Below are positions 8,981-18,144 of a stretch of 52,916 nt of DNA, one piece after another. The first letter of the stretch is position 1. Each line of letters opens with the position of its first letter. The DNA comes from Arthrobacter sp. AQ5-05 (lineage in GTDB: Bacteria > Actinomycetota > Actinomycetes > Actinomycetales > Micrococcaceae). The stretch spans positions 1-52,916 of the forward strand of contig NZ_QMKQ01000026.1 in assembly GCF_003287975.1 (NCBI RefSeq), read 5' to 3'. Below the pieces are notes generated by a model, which saw nothing but the letters and a program-made list of their open reading frames with translations, was not told the DNA's origin and made no database searches. Both the position numbers and the translations under genes were made by a program.

Positions 8981-9967
8981 TTAGCCTCGCTTTGCTTCAA
9001 TTGCTGCGACCAATTGCGGTACCACGGTAAAGATGTCGCCAACCACGCCGAAGTCGGCGATGTCAAAGATTGGTGCGTCCGGGTCCTTGTTGATCGCGAT
9101 GATTGTCTTAGAGGTCTGCATGCCCGCTCGGTGCTGGATGGCACCGGAAATGCCCAAGGCGATGTAGAGCTGCGGGGCAACCGTGACACCGGTTTGGCCC
9201 ACCTGCATGGTCTGCGCGACGTATCCGGCATCGACGGCGGCGCGTGATGCCCCAATGGCACCACCCAGGGCGTCGGCGAGTCCCTCGACCAGCGAGAAAT
9301 TCTCCCCCGAACCCAGCCCTCGGCCACCGGAGACCACGATGTCGGCACCGCGCAGCTCGGGGCGCGAAGATGCCGCGGCGGTCTCCCGGTAAGCGGTAAT
9401 GGTTGCTTCAGGGGCTCCTGATGCCGCGACCGGCAACTGCTGAACATTTGAGGGCTGTGCTTCGGAGCGCAGATCCGAGGAACCTTGGCGCAGGGTAATG
9501 ACCAACGCACCGGTACTGGCCGCGGAATCGACCAGATAGGCGCCGCCATAAACCGAGTGATGGGCAATGATGCCCTCCTCGTCCCGGGAGATTCCTACCG
9601 CATCAAGGGCTAGGGCCGAACCGCTGCGTGCCGCAAAGCGGGCAGCGGCATCTCGTCCGCGGATGGAGTTTGCCGTGAGCACCGCCTCGGGTGCAACCAC
9701 CGCGGCAGCGGCTGCCAGCGCATCAACGGCGGGTACCACCACCGAGCTTGCATGTTCCTCGGTTTCGGAGATCAGCACCTGTGCGGCTCCGAGCGCTGCA
9801 AGTTCGGTGCCGAGCCGTTCGGCGTTTCCCGTCGGGGCGAGCGCCAAGGCCACGGCGCTGCCAACCGATGCCGCGGCGCCGATGAGCTCTGCCGCACCGG
9901 AACGGAGCTGGCCCGACGGGGAAACCTCGACGAGCACAAGAATTGAATTCGCTGGGTAGCCGATCAT
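8981..9967 (-). CDS. etfA: Electron transfer flavoprotein alpha subunit
   Basis: 328 residues, standard length. The C-terminal FAD-binding domain shows [14 protein letters not shown] (about 210-223), [20 protein letters not shown] and [13 protein letters not shown]. The N-terminal Rossmann-like half is Ala-rich, as usual. With EtfB it accepts electrons from acyl-CoA dehydrogenases. It overlaps etfB by 4 bases (ATGA) and is followed directly by the membrane cytochrome. Position in a HIP-type operon suggests an ETF dedicated to the FadE30-33 enzymes in this window. Confidence 0.95.
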   Translation of the reverse strand: MIGYPANSILVLVEVSPSGQLRSGAAELIGAAASVGSAVALALAPTGNAERLGTELAALGAAQVLISETEEHASSVVVPAVDALAAAAAVVAPEAVLTANSIRGRDAAARFAARSGSALALDAVGISRDEEGIIAHHSVYGGAYLVDSAASTGALVITLRQGSSDLRSEAQPSNVQQLPVAASGAPEATITAYRETAAASSRPELRGADIVVSGGRGLGSGENFSLVEGLADALGGAIGASRAAVDAGYVAQTMQVGQTGVTVAPQLYIALGISGAIQHRAGMQTSKTIIAINKDPDAPIFDIADFGVVGDIFTVVPQLVAAIEAKRG

Positions 9968-10755
9968 GCTGAGCGTCCTTTGATGAGTTGGTTCTGGGCA
10001 AGGAATTCTGCGATTTGGTCTCCGGCGTCACCGGCATCCTCAATGCGGATACCGGCGTTGCGGGCCGGACGTTGCGCCGCCGAAATAACGATGGATCTAG
10101 CGGTTTCTTGGTCAATGACGATGCCTAGCTGGGCCAGGTCAAGGGTCTCAAACGGCTTCTTCTTGGCGGCCATGATGCCCTTGAAGTTCGGGAAACGTGC
10201 ATCGGGCAGGGCTTCGGTCACCGAGATCACGCCGGGCAGGTCAATACTCGCCTCATAGCTGTCGAACTCGGTGTTGCAGCTCCCGGAAACGGTCAGTTCA
10301 TCGATTGCCACGGTGCTCAGCGAGGCAAGTCCGGCTACTCCAAACAGCTCGGTGAGCATCGAGGGCAAGGCGCCGCCGCCGCCATCGGTCGAGGCATTGC
10401 CGGCGATGACCAGATCGAATCCGATGTGCTTGGCCGCTGCGGCAATCACCTGCGCGGTGAGGCTCAGATCCGCGCCCAAGAGCGCCGGATCCTGCACGTG
10501 CACCGCACGGTCCGCGCCCATGGCAAGGCCCTTGCGCAGGGTTGCCGGCAGGGTGCCGGCAGGGCCCACGGTGAGCAAGACGACCTCGGTGTTCGCATCC
10601 TTCTCCCGGTGGCTCAGGGCAACTTCAAGCGCGCGTTCGGTGATTTCATCGAGCACCGGTTCGCTTGCCGACCGGTTCAACAGACCGGTCTCCAGATCCA
10701 GGGTGCGTTCACCATAGGTATCCGGAACTTCCTTCATCAGTACGATGATTTTCAC
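9964..10755 (-). CDS. etfB: Electron transfer flavoprotein beta subunit
   Basis: 263 residues with a GTG start and a good AGGAAGGA ribosome site. Typical features are the N-terminal [12 protein letters not shown] and the AMP-binding region [21 protein letters not shown] (about 117-137). [14 protein letters not shown] segment near 195 corresponds to the recognition loop that contacts partner dehydrogenases. It lies 61 bp downstream of the MaoC-like gene and is coupled to etfA. Confidence 0.95.
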   Translation of the reverse strand: MKIIVLMKEVPDTYGERTLDLETGLLNRSASEPVLDEITERALEVALSHREKDANTEVVLLTVGPAGTLPATLRKGLAMGADRAVHVQDPALLGADLSLTAQVIAAAAKHIGFDLVIAGNASTDGGGGALPSMLTELFGVAGLASLSTVAIDELTVSGSCNTEFDSYEASIDLPGVISVTEALPDARFPNFKGIMAAKKKPFETLDLAQLGIVIDQETARSIVISAAQRPARNAGIRIEDAGDAGDQIAEFLAQNQLIKGRSA

Positions 10756-10816
10756 GATGTGTCCTTCCTAGACTTTGCAATGTCCAAGCCCTGCCGGGCT
10801 GCGATGCTTCGCATGG

Positions 10817-11632
10817 TCAGCTGAATACGGCCAGGCCCTCGGAGATCACCGTGCGTTCTCCCACGGCGGCCGCAAAGCGGCCGCCGTCCCAGACCGTGGC
10901 CTTGATCTTGTCTCCGGGGAAAACCACCCCGGAGAACCGTCCACCGAATTCCACGATGTCCGCCGGGTGTGCACCGGTCAGGGTTGCCAAGGGCAACGTG
11001 GTTGCTGCCAACGTTGCCAGCCCGTGCAGGATCGGGCGATCCTGTCCGATGCGCTTGGCGGCCTGCGGATCGATGTGGATGTGGTGTTTGTCCCCGAGCA
11101 GGCGGTATAGCGCGGCCTGGTTCGGTTGGGTCTGTACGCTTGCCGCTCCGAGTGGTTCCCCGTGGGGCGCTGCAGGCTTGCCCGGGCCGCGTTCCCCACC
11201 GAAACCGCCAAAGCCGGGAGCAAAAATCTGCCAGGTGGCCTGGAAGTAGTCGCATTCAACAATGATGTTGAAAACCGCTGCGCTGCCCTTGTCCCATACT
11301 TCGCCGACCCGTGCGCTGAGCCGCAGTTCGCCTGAGCGTGGCAATTCCTTGGCTACCAGCAATTCCTGGGAACCATGAACCGAGCGATTATCGAAGGCTC
11401 CTTGGTCGGCCATGAGGTCCGGGGCCCACTGGGCCAGGGTCAAACCGAAGGAAGGAAGTACACGTAACCGGTCCTCGAAGACCAGCTCCAGATCGTTGAC
11501 CGGGGCGCCGATGGCCAGCGCATAGAGAATTGCCTCGTCCTGTGTGTAACTTACGGTGCGCTCACCCAGATGCCGTCCGGCCCAGGCACCGGTTTCAAGA
11601 GCTGCCTCGGGCACTGTGGTTGCCGCGCTCAT
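10817..11632 (-). CDS. MaoC-like (R)-specific enoyl-CoA hydratase, double hotdog
   Basis: 271 residues, the length of double-hotdog hydratases. The hydratase-2 signature is in the C-terminal half: DKHHIHIDPQAAKRIG followed by PILHGLATLA, where Asp and His form the catalytic pair. The N-terminal half is a degenerate hotdog. It overlaps the SDR gene upstream by 4 bases; a neighbouring SDR plus hydratase is the split version of the peroxisomal multifunctional enzyme-2 (Hsd4A/Hsd4B type in steroid degraders). Likely role is hydration of a steroid side-chain or ring-derived enoyl-CoA. The exact substrate is not deducible. Confidence 0.85.
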   Translation of the reverse strand: MSAATTVPEAALETGAWAGRHLGERTVSYTQDEAILYALAIGAPVNDLELVFEDRLRVLPSFGLTLAQWAPDLMADQGAFDNRSVHGSQELLVAKELPRSGELRLSARVGEVWDKGSAAVFNIIVECDYFQATWQIFAPGFGGFGGERGPGKPAAPHGEPLGAASVQTQPNQAALYRLLGDKHHIHIDPQAAKRIGQDRPILHGLATLAATTLPLATLTGAHPADIVEFGGRFSGVVFPGDKIKATVWDGGRFAAAVGERTVISEGLAVFS

Positions 11633-12558
11633 GATGCTGCCACAGGGACCGGAGCGGCACCGTACACGGGTTCCGGGGTTGCCGAACGCGCCAGCAGTTC
11701 CTCAATTGCCGATCCTGCCGAGACCGCATCCCAGCGTTCTCCCGCATCGTGAGCCGGACCGTGGTTCCAGCCCTCCTCGATGCAGATCCTGCCACCCTCG
11801 ATTTCAATGACCCGGCCGGTGACATCTCCGGAGGTGCTTCCCGCCAGCCAGGCCACGATGGGTGAAACGTTTGCCGGGTGCATGGCATCAAATCCGCTCT
11901 CGGGTGCGGCCATGGCCTGGGCGAAGGCGCCCTCGGTCATGCGGGTTCGGGCCGCCGGCGCGATCGCATTGACGCGCACCCCGTAGCGGGCCAGTTCATG
12001 GGCGGCGACGAGCGTCAATCCGGCGATTCCGGCCTTGGCTGCAGAGTAGCTTGCCTGGCCTACACTGCCCTGCAGTCCGGCACCCGAGGAGGTGTTGATC
12101 ACCCTGGCGTCGGGTGTGCGGCCGGCCTTTGCCTCATTGCGCCAATACTCGCTGGCGTGGCGCAACGGGGCGAAGTGACCCTTGAGGTGCACGCGGATCA
12201 CCGCGTCCCACTCTTCTTCGGAGGTGTTTACCAGCATGCGGTCGCGCACGAATCCGGCGTTGTTCACCAGGATGTCGAGTCGCCCGAAGGTCTCGATGGC
12301 CTGGCGCACCATGGCACCGGCCTGTTCAAAGTCTGCGACGTCGGCGCCATTGGCAATAGCTTCTCCACCTGCTGCGCGGATCAGCTCAACCACTTCATGG
12401 GCCGGGCTTGAAGCCTCGACCACCCCGTCCAGAGTGGTGCTCAGATCGTTGACAACCACCTTGGCGCCTTGGCGCGCCAACTCCAAGGCGTGTTCCCGTC
12501 CCAGTCCGCGTCCGGCACCGGTCACGATGGCGACCCGGCCCTCACAAATGCCCGTCAT
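11629..12558 (-). CDS. Short-chain dehydrogenase, Hsd4A/MFE-2 type
   Basis: 309 residues from the ATG at 12558, which has GAGGAAGGAAA before it; a longer frame reaches 12618 but would run into the operator. NAD-binding TGAGRGLG sits near 13-20, then the NNAG motif and an SSGAG...YSAAK active site with Tyr and Lys. The C-terminal extension of about 50 residues is typical of the peroxisomal MFE-2/Hsd4A group. First gene of the minus-strand operon with the MaoC hydratase and ETF, and divergent from echA20, as Rv3548c is placed near echA20 in M. tuberculosis. Probably oxidises a 3-hydroxyacyl-CoA made by the neighbouring hydratase. Paired operator-like sites lie in the divergent promoter region. 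Confidence 0.88.
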   Translation of the reverse strand: MTGICEGRVAIVTGAGRGLGREHALELARQGAKVVVNDLSTTLDGVVEASSPAHEVVELIRAAGGEAIANGADVADFEQAGAMVRQAIETFGRLDILVNNAGFVRDRMLVNTSEEEWDAVIRVHLKGHFAPLRHASEYWRNEAKAGRTPDARVINTSSGAGLQGSVGQASYSAAKAGIAGLTLVAAHELARYGVRVNAIAPAARTRMTEGAFAQAMAAPESGFDAMHPANVSPIVAWLAGSTSGDVTGRVIEIEGGRICIEEGWNHGPAHDAGERWDAVSAGSAIEELLARSATPEPVYGAAPVPVAAS

Positions 12559-12609
12559 GTACTTTCCTTCCTCTGGATTTTGTTGCTCTGGATTGCCAGT
12601 GTACCTCGA

Positions 12610-12627
12610 ACCAAGCAAGTGCTAGGG
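12610..12627. promoter_or_regulatory. Shared palindromic operator, site A
   Basis: ACCAAGCAAGTGCTAGGG, part of the imperfect palindrome AACCAAGCAAGTGCTAGGGT, lies between the divergent SDR (12558) and echA20 (12663). It matches the sites at 22979, 28189 and elsewhere and resembles the KstR2-type motif. Regulator not identified. Confidence 0.65.
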
Positions 12628-12632
12628 TAAAA

Positions 12633-12650
12633 ATCAAGCAAACGTTAGGT
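12633..12650. promoter_or_regulatory. Shared palindromic operator, site B
   Basis: ATCAAGCAAACGTTAGGT starts 23 bp after site A, about two helical turns, and ends just upstream of the echA20 ribosome site. A protein bound here would block echA20 transcription. Same family as the other operator-like sites. Confidence 0.6.
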
Positions 12651-12662
12651 ACAGGAGTAAAA

Positions 12663-13409
12663 ATGGCCATCAAATCAGCAATGCACCACAACGGCATTCG
12701 CGTAGTCACCATGGATTACCCGCCGGTCAACGCACTTCCGGTAGCAGGATGGTTCGGCATCGGCGCGGCGATGGACGAAGCCAGCAAGGACCCAAACACC
12801 CGTGCGGTCATACTGCGCGCCGAAGGACGTGGCTTTAATGCGGGCGTTGACATCAAGGAAATGCAGTCAACGGATGACTTCAACGCCATTCTTGGCGCAA
12901 ACCGTGGCTGCTACGCGGCATTCAAATCAATCTACGAGTGCGCGGTCCCGGTCATTGCCGCTGTCCACGGGTTCTGCCTGGGTGGCGGAGTTGGCTTGGT
13001 TGGCAACTCCGACACCATCATCGCCAGTGACACCGCCTACTTCGGTGTCCCCGAAGTTGATCGCGGAGCGTTGGGTGCGGCAACCCACTTGGCTCGCCTG
13101 GTTCCCGCACACATGTTGCGCACCTTGTACTTCACCAGCCGCAATATCTCCGCACAGCGCTTGGCCGAACTTGGTTCCGTTGCTGAAATCGTGTCCCCGG
13201 ACAAACTCGACGAGACCGCGTTCGCCTACGCCGGCGAGATCGCGTCCAAGGATCCCCGGGTCATGCGCGCCGCCAAGGAGGCCTTGAACTGCATAGACCC
13301 GATCGACGTCAACAAGAGCTACCGCTTCGAGCAGGGATTCACCTTCGAGCTCAACCTCGGCGGTGTCGCCGATGAACTACGCGATGACTTCGTCGCCACC
13401 GGCGCCTAG
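12663..13409 (+). CDS. echA20: EchA20-type crotonase, HIP ring-D hydrolase
   Basis: 248 residues with an AGGAG ribosome site. Crotonase fold with the oxyanion-hole segments GFNAGVDIKEM and HGFCLGGGVGLVGNSD. The stretch YFGVPEVDRGALGAATHLARL closely resembles mycobacterial EchA20 (Rv3550, about 247 residues). Known role: opening of ring D of the HIP-derived CoA thioester, producing the cyclohexenone (COCHEA-CoA) substrate of IpdAB. Followed at 8 bp by ipdA and then ipdB and ipdC, the same order as Rv3550-Rv3553, which makes the assignment strong. Confidence 0.92.
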   Translation: MAIKSAMHHNGIRVVTMDYPPVNALPVAGWFGIGAAMDEASKDPNTRAVILRAEGRGFNAGVDIKEMQSTDDFNAILGANRGCYAAFKSIYECAVPVIAAVHGFCLGGGVGLVGNSDTIIASDTAYFGVPEVDRGALGAATHLARLVPAHMLRTLYFTSRNISAQRLAELGSVAEIVSPDKLDETAFAYAGEIASKDPRVMRAAKEALNCIDPIDVNKSYRFEQGFTFELNLGGVADELRDDFVATGA

Positions 13410-13417
13410 GAGCCACC

Positions 13418-14263
13418 ATGACCAGCAAAGTCATTGATTCGAGCACCCTGGCCGATCTCTTTGGTGACGGAATGACCATCGGCATTGGCGGCTGGGGCGC
13501 CCGACGCAAACCCATGGCCCTGGTCGCGGCACTCATCCGTTCCGGGGCCCGCGATCTGCGCATTGTCAGCTTCGGCGGACCGGATGTGGGCATGCTCTGT
13601 GCCACCGGCCAGGTCAAAGAGGTGGTTCACGGTTTTGTCACACTTGATTCGATTGCCGTGGAACCACACTTCGCCGCTGCCCGGCAAACCGGCAAAATCC
13701 AAACCACCGAGCTTGATGAGTCAATGCTGGTTTCCGGACTGCGCGCGGCGGGACGACGGCTTCCCTTTGAGGTCACGCGCACCGGGCTCGGCTCGGACAT
13801 ACTGACCGCCAATCCGCAGATTCGCACCATCGATTCCCCCTATGATGACGGCGAAACCCTTGTGGCCATGCCGGCCGTGGAATTGGATCTGGCCCTGATC
13901 CATCTAAACCGTGCCGACCACCTAGGCAACGGACAATGCCTGGGTCCGGATCCCTATGTTGACGATCTCTTTGCCCGCGCCGCCAAGCGCACCATCCTCA
14001 GTGCCGAATCGGTTGTCAGCACCCGCGAACTGACCCAGGGCCACCACCCCTCCACACTCCTGCTCAACCGCACCATGGTGGACCATGTTTTTGAGGCACC
14101 CGGCGGGGCGCATTTCACCACCTGCCTTCCCGATTACCCACGCAACGAAGAATGGCAACGCGCCTACGCGCACTCCGCCGGCAGTCCGGCGCTGTGGGAA
14201 GAATTTCGGACCCGGCATATCGACAATGAGCATGTCTGGGGCGCGGAGGCCGGCAATGACTGA
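13418..14263 (+). CDS. ipdA: COCHEA-CoA hydrolase subunit IpdA (first copy)
   Basis: 281 residues, CoA-transferase class I fold. IpdAB hydrolyses the last steroid ring (ring C) of COCHEA-CoA rather than transferring CoA. The N-terminal loop is GMTIGIGGWGARRKPM (18-33), followed by VSFGGPDVGML and GFVTLDSI. The acidic LDESM segment holds Glu101, near the Glu reported as essential in Rhodococcus IpdA (about 105; equivalence inferred). An AGGAG site precedes the ATG, and the end overlaps ipdB by 8 bases. A paralogous pair lies at 28239-29871. Confidence 0.92.
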   Translation: MTSKVIDSSTLADLFGDGMTIGIGGWGARRKPMALVAALIRSGARDLRIVSFGGPDVGMLCATGQVKEVVHGFVTLDSIAVEPHFAAARQTGKIQTTELDESMLVSGLRAAGRRLPFEVTRTGLGSDILTANPQIRTIDSPYDDGETLVAMPAVELDLALIHLNRADHLGNGQCLGPDPYVDDLFARAAKRTILSAESVVSTRELTQGHHPSTLLLNRTMVDHVFEAPGGAHFTTCLPDYPRNEEWQRAYAHSAGSPALWEEFRTRHIDNEHVWGAEAGND

Positions 14264-15023
14264 ACCAACGACGGACCACGTGACACGCGCGGAGATCGCG
14301 GTCACCGCCTGCAGCAATCTATTCCGCGGGCAACGCGACATATTGGCCAGCCCTGCCGGGACCATCCCCACCATCGGTGCACGGCTGGCAGCCCTCACGC
14401 ACGCTCCGGATCTCATGCTCAGCGACGGTGAATCCACGATCTACGCGGGCGTGCCGACGCTGGAACACCAAGGGGTTCGGGGCGGTTATCTGCCTTATCG
14501 GGAGCTCTTTGAACTGATTGCCGCCGGTAAACGCCATGTGGTGATGGGTGGTGCGCAGATCGACCGCGAGGGAAACCACAACTTCTCTGCCATCGGCGAG
14601 CACGCCAAGCCGCACCGGCAGCTTTTGGGCTCGCGTGCCGCGGCCACCAACACCATCAACCACAGAACAAGCTACTGGATCCCCAAGCACAGTCGGCGCT
14701 CCATGGTCCAACAGGTGGATTTTGTGACGGGCGTCGGGCGCACGCGCGCCGAAAAGGCAGGAAAGGGCGCCGCCCGCTTCCACCAAGTGCACCGGGTGGT
14801 CAGCAACCTTGGGGTCTTTGACTTCAACGGACCGGGACACACCATGTCCCTGCTATCCATCCACCCCGGGGTCACGGTCGAAGAAGTCATTGAGTCCACC
14901 GGATTCGCACTCGACATCCCGGCCGACGTGCAAACCACCCGCCTGCCCAATCGGCAGGAACTACAACTGATTCGCGAGGTCCTGGACCCGCTCCAACGCA
15001 GAGAACAAGAGGTTCGATCTTGA
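14256..15023 (+). CDS. ipdB: COCHEA-CoA hydrolase subunit IpdB (first copy)
   Basis: 255 residues from the ATG at 14256, overlapping ipdA by 8 bases and preceded by GGAGG; longer in-frame readings inside ipdA are not needed. CoA-transferase beta-type subunit with GTIPTIGARLAALTHAPDLM (about 30-49), the DGES segment, and the GGAQIDREGNHNFSAIG motif. It forms a heterotetramer with IpdA in known systems. Same length as the second-copy IpdB. Coupled to ipdC through a TTGA overlap. Confidence 0.92.
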   Translation: MTEPTTDHVTRAEIAVTACSNLFRGQRDILASPAGTIPTIGARLAALTHAPDLMLSDGESTIYAGVPTLEHQGVRGGYLPYRELFELIAAGKRHVVMGGAQIDREGNHNFSAIGEHAKPHRQLLGSRAAATNTINHRTSYWIPKHSRRSMVQQVDFVTGVGRTRAEKAGKGAARFHQVHRVVSNLGVFDFNGPGHTMSLLSIHPGVTVEEVIESTGFALDIPADVQTTRLPNRQELQLIREVLDPLQRREQEVRS

Positions 15024-16111
15024 GCACCACCAACCGCATTCGCACCGCACTGACCGAGCTGACCGGCGTTGACCATCCCATCGTGCAGACCGGGATGGGC
15101 TGGGTGGCCGGGCCGAAGCTGGTCACCGCCACGGCCGAGGCCGGCGGGCTGGGTATCCTCGCTTCGGCCACCATGACCTACGCGGAACTCGAAAAGGCAA
15201 TCATCGAGACCAAGAGCCGCACCGACAAGCCCTTCGGGGTGAACCTGCGTGCAGATGCCGCCGATGCCATGGATCGGGTGAAGCTGCTGGTCAAACACCG
15301 CGTCAAGGTGGCATCCTTTGCGCTGGCCCCCAAACGCGAGCTGATCGACAAGCTCAAGGAAAACGACGCAGTGGTCATCCCCTCGGTCGGGTTGCCCCGG
15401 CACGCGGAAAAGGTGGCTTCGTGGGGAGCCGACGCGGTCATGATCCAGGGCGGCGAGGGCGGCGGGCACACCGGCGCCACCCCCACCACCTTGTTGCTGC
15501 CCACCGTGTTGGATGCCGTGGATATCCCGGTCATAGCCGCCGGCGGTTTCTTCGACGGACGCGGCCTGGCCGCGGCGCTCTCTTACGGTGCCGCCGGCAT
15601 CGGCATGGGCACCCGCTTCCTGCTGACCAGCGACAGCGCGGTGCCCGAACACATCAAGCGCCGCTACCTGGAATTCGGGCTCGATGGAACCGTCGTCACG
15701 GCCAAGGCAGATGGCATGCCGCACCGCTTGCTACGCACAGAGTTCATTGATGGGTTGGAATCCGGGTCATCGATCGGCCGCCTGTTGGCCACCCTGCGAC
15801 GCACCACCCAGTTCAAGGAGCTCTCCGGGCAGTCCTGGGCTGCGCTAGTTCGTGACGGGTTCTCCATGAAGCGCAGCAGCGGACGTAGCTGGGGTCAGAT
15901 GATGCTTGCCGCCAACACCCCCATGCTGCTCAAGGCGGGACTGGTGGACGGCGACACCCAGGCCGGCATGTTGGCCGCCGGCCAGGTCGTTGGTGTCATT
16001 GACGATTTGCCAAGCTGCGAGCAACTGGTGGACCGGATCATTGATGAGGCGGTTGCGCGGCTTTCAGCGGTGGCAGGCGGAGCTCAAAACCGCAAAGGAG
16101 CGGTCGCTTAA
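15020..16111 (+). CDS. ipdC: IpdC, FMN-dependent NMO/2-nitropropane dioxygenase-like enzyme
   Basis: 363 residues with a TTG start whose TGA overlap couples it to ipdB; AGAGG lies upstream. FMN-binding TIM barrel of the nitronate monooxygenase family with QTGMGWVAGPKLVTATAEAG near the N-terminus, the phosphate-binding IQGGEGGGHTG (about 149-159) and IAAGGFFDGRGLAAALSYGA. Length and position match Rv3553. Reported to act on hydroxylated HIP-CoA intermediates before ring-D opening. It ends the echA20-ipdABC operon; the next 509 bases hold no clear gene. Confidence 0.9.
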   Translation: MSTTNRIRTALTELTGVDHPIVQTGMGWVAGPKLVTATAEAGGLGILASATMTYAELEKAIIETKSRTDKPFGVNLRADAADAMDRVKLLVKHRVKVASFALAPKRELIDKLKENDAVVIPSVGLPRHAEKVASWGADAVMIQGGEGGGHTGATPTTLLLPTVLDAVDIPVIAAGGFFDGRGLAAALSYGAAGIGMGTRFLLTSDSAVPEHIKRRYLEFGLDGTVVTAKADGMPHRLLRTEFIDGLESGSSIGRLLATLRRTTQFKELSGQSWAALVRDGFSMKRSSGRSWGQMMLAANTPMLLKAGLVDGDTQAGMLAAGQVVGVIDDLPSCEQLVDRIIDEAVARLSAVAGGAQNRKGAVA

Positions 16112-16620
16112 TCTTGCATGAGATTCATCAGTGACCAACCAGAATGGCCCTCGCCGCCCGCGCTGGTGAACGATGCTGCGAAATGGGAAGGAACCAAATG
16201 TGCAAAGAGCGAATACTGCCCGGAGCATTACCAGTCCGCCTGCACAGGGAATTTTCATTGCGTCCCATTCCTGCAAGCCCTGACGTCGGCAAGGACCTAT
16301 CAAAGTCGTTCAAGGCGATTGCATGTTCTTCCGATGCGCACAACCATGAGTTGCCAGCACGCGCACTTGCTGGCTGTATGTGAGGCGGCTTTTGATAGCA
16401 GGTATGGGACGTCCCGAAGCAGTGCGACAACCTGCCCACGAAGTGATGATACCTGGCGTCCACGACGCTGCGAGATTACACACATATGTGACTTGTCGAT
16501 TTTTGATCCGGTCACTTCACAGACCTTCCATCCACTGAACGAGACCTGGCCCGACAACGCCCGAGGTGCACTGCTAGCCTGCGAGACATTTGTGGTTCGT
16601 TTACGAGAGGCTGTTCTTCC
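16112..16620. other. Non-coding stretch before the FAD dehydrogenase
   Basis: No convincing gene. A plus-strand open frame covers most of it but matches no family and runs into the next gene out of frame. A perfect 10-bp palindrome CACATATGTG at 16481-16490 is the only notable motif. It looks like imported or decayed DNA between ipdC and the FAD gene, fitting an insertion boundary. Confidence 0.4.
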
Positions 16621-18144
16621 ATGTCCGATGCCAAAATTACCCAAATTTCAGCTAAAGATGTCAATGACTGGGATTTCGAAGCCGACGTTGTCGTGGCCGG
16701 CTACGGAATCGCCGGGGTGAGCGCGGCAATTGAAGCTGCGCGATCAGGGGCCGAGGTGCTGGTCCTTGAACGATCTGCAGGATGGGGCGGGGCCGCCTCG
16801 ATGGCGGGCGGGTTCATCTATCTCGGTGGCGGCACACCCTTGCAGAAAGCTTTGGGCTTCCACGACACCCCGGAAAACATGAAAGCTTTTATGAAAGCGG
16901 CTCTCGGTCCGGGAACTGACGAGGACAAGATTGACGTCTATTGCGACGAAAGCGTGGACCACTACAACTGGCTTCTCGACGCCGGCGTCTCCTTCAAAGA
17001 GTCCTACTGGGGGCAGCCGGGCTGGGAACCGCCGTACGACGACGGACTGATGTATTCCGGCGGCGAGAATGCGGCGCCTTTTTGCTCTCTGATTCCCCCT
17101 GCGCCGCGCGGGCATGTGCCGCAGATGTCAACAAAGAGAACCGGCGAGCAAGGCGGTGGCTATATGCTCATGAAGCCTCTCGTCGAGACTGCCGAAAAGT
17201 TAGGTGTCCACGCAGAATACGACCTTCGTGTTCAGAGCCTAGTCGTTGATGACGCTGGCCGAGTCGTGGGTGTCGCGTCCAGGCGGTACGGCAAGGACGT
17301 CTACGCCAAGGCACGAAGGGGCGTGGTTCTAGCGATGGGTAGCTTCGCCTACAACGAGGACATGGTCCGACAGAATGCTCCCCGAATCTTCGGGCACCCC
17401 GCCGCATCCATTGAGGCGCACGACGGCAGAGCCATCCAGATGGGTCAGGCGCTAGGCGCGGAGACTGCTCACATGGATGCAACCGAGGTCGCCTTCTTCT
17501 GCGATCCGCAATTATTGGTGCGTGGAATCCTGGTCAACGCCCGCGGTCAGCGCTACATCACCGAGGACACGTACCCCGGACGAATTGGACAGGCCACTTT
17601 GTTCCACCAAGACAACCAGGCTTTCCTGATCATCGACGAGGCAGCGTTCGACGAAGGTTTTGCGAGTGAATCTGCGACCCCGGAGTTACTGCTGCAACCG
17701 ACATGGGTTGGCGAGACGACCGGAGATCTGGAAGTTGAAATTGGGCTTCCAGCCGGCAGCCTGCAATCCACTGTCGAGTTGTACAACCGACACGCTGCCG
17801 AGGGCTCTGACCCACTGCTAGGCAAGAATCCGCGGTGGGTCAAACCGTTGGGAACTCCCATCGCCGCAATTGACTTGCGAGGTCGCACCGGAGGCTTCAC
17901 CCTCGGAGGGTTGAGGACGGATGTCGACTCCCGAGTGCTACATGTCTCCGGCAATCCCATTCCAGGACTATTTGCCGCGGGTCGTTGCACTTCGGGAGTA
18001 TGCGCCGGGGGCTACGCCAGCGGAACGAGCCTAGGTGACGGCAGTTTCTTCGGTCGTCGCGCAGGCGTGAGCGCGGCGCAGGAAACAAACGATCACCAGG
18101 TGACGGCATCCGCACGGAGAGCTAACCCAATGCCATTGGGTTAG
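16621..18144 (+). CDS. FAD-dependent dehydrogenase, fumarate reductase/ketosteroid dehydrogenase-like
   Basis: 507 residues. The N-terminal FAD Rossmann motif is VVVAGYGIAGVSAAIEAARSG near 24-44. GGAASMAGGFIYLGGG and the C-terminal GLFAAGRCTSGVCAGGYASG with SLGDGSFFGRRAG are typical of the fumarate reductase/3-ketosteroid dehydrogenase flavoproteins. It is not a close match to remembered KstD1 sequences, so the substrate (a steroid ring or side-chain double bond) is uncertain. The last residues and the stop codon lie inside the left terminal repeat of the IS4-type element at 18128, so the native C-terminus was probably replaced by IS sequence. All recognised domains are before that point, so it may be functional. 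It stands alone between the ipdC operon and IS remnants, suggesting separate acquisition. Confidence 0.8.
   Translation: MSDAKITQISAKDVNDWDFEADVVVAGYGIAGVSAAIEAARSGAEVLVLERSAGWGGAASMAGGFIYLGGGTPLQKALGFHDTPENMKAFMKAALGPGTDEDKIDVYCDESVDHYNWLLDAGVSFKESYWGQPGWEPPYDDGLMYSGGENAAPFCSLIPPAPRGHVPQMSTKRTGEQGGGYMLMKPLVETAEKLGVHAEYDLRVQSLVVDDAGRVVGVASRRYGKDVYAKARRGVVLAMGSFAYNEDMVRQNAPRIFGHPAASIEAHDGRAIQMGQALGAETAHMDATEVAFFCDPQLLVRGILVNARGQRYITEDTYPGRIGQATLFHQDNQAFLIIDEAAFDEGFASESATPELLLQPTWVGETTGDLEVEIGLPAGSLQSTVELYNRHAAEGSDPLLGKNPRWVKPLGTPIAAIDLRGRTGGFTLGGLRTDVDSRVLHVSGNPIPGLFAAGRCTSGVCAGGYASGTSLGDGSFFGRRAGVSAAQETNDHQVTASARRANPMPLG

Noticed and set aside
16118-16720. 200-codon plus-strand frame between ipdC and the FAD dehydrogenase
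   Set aside because: Overlaps the FAD gene out of frame, no family resemblance, no ribosome site.
16621-18144. Calling the FAD protein KstD (3-ketosteroid Δ1-dehydrogenase)
   Set aside because: It shares the superfamily, but remembered KstD sequences differ in the N-terminal and substrate regions; a broader call is safer.
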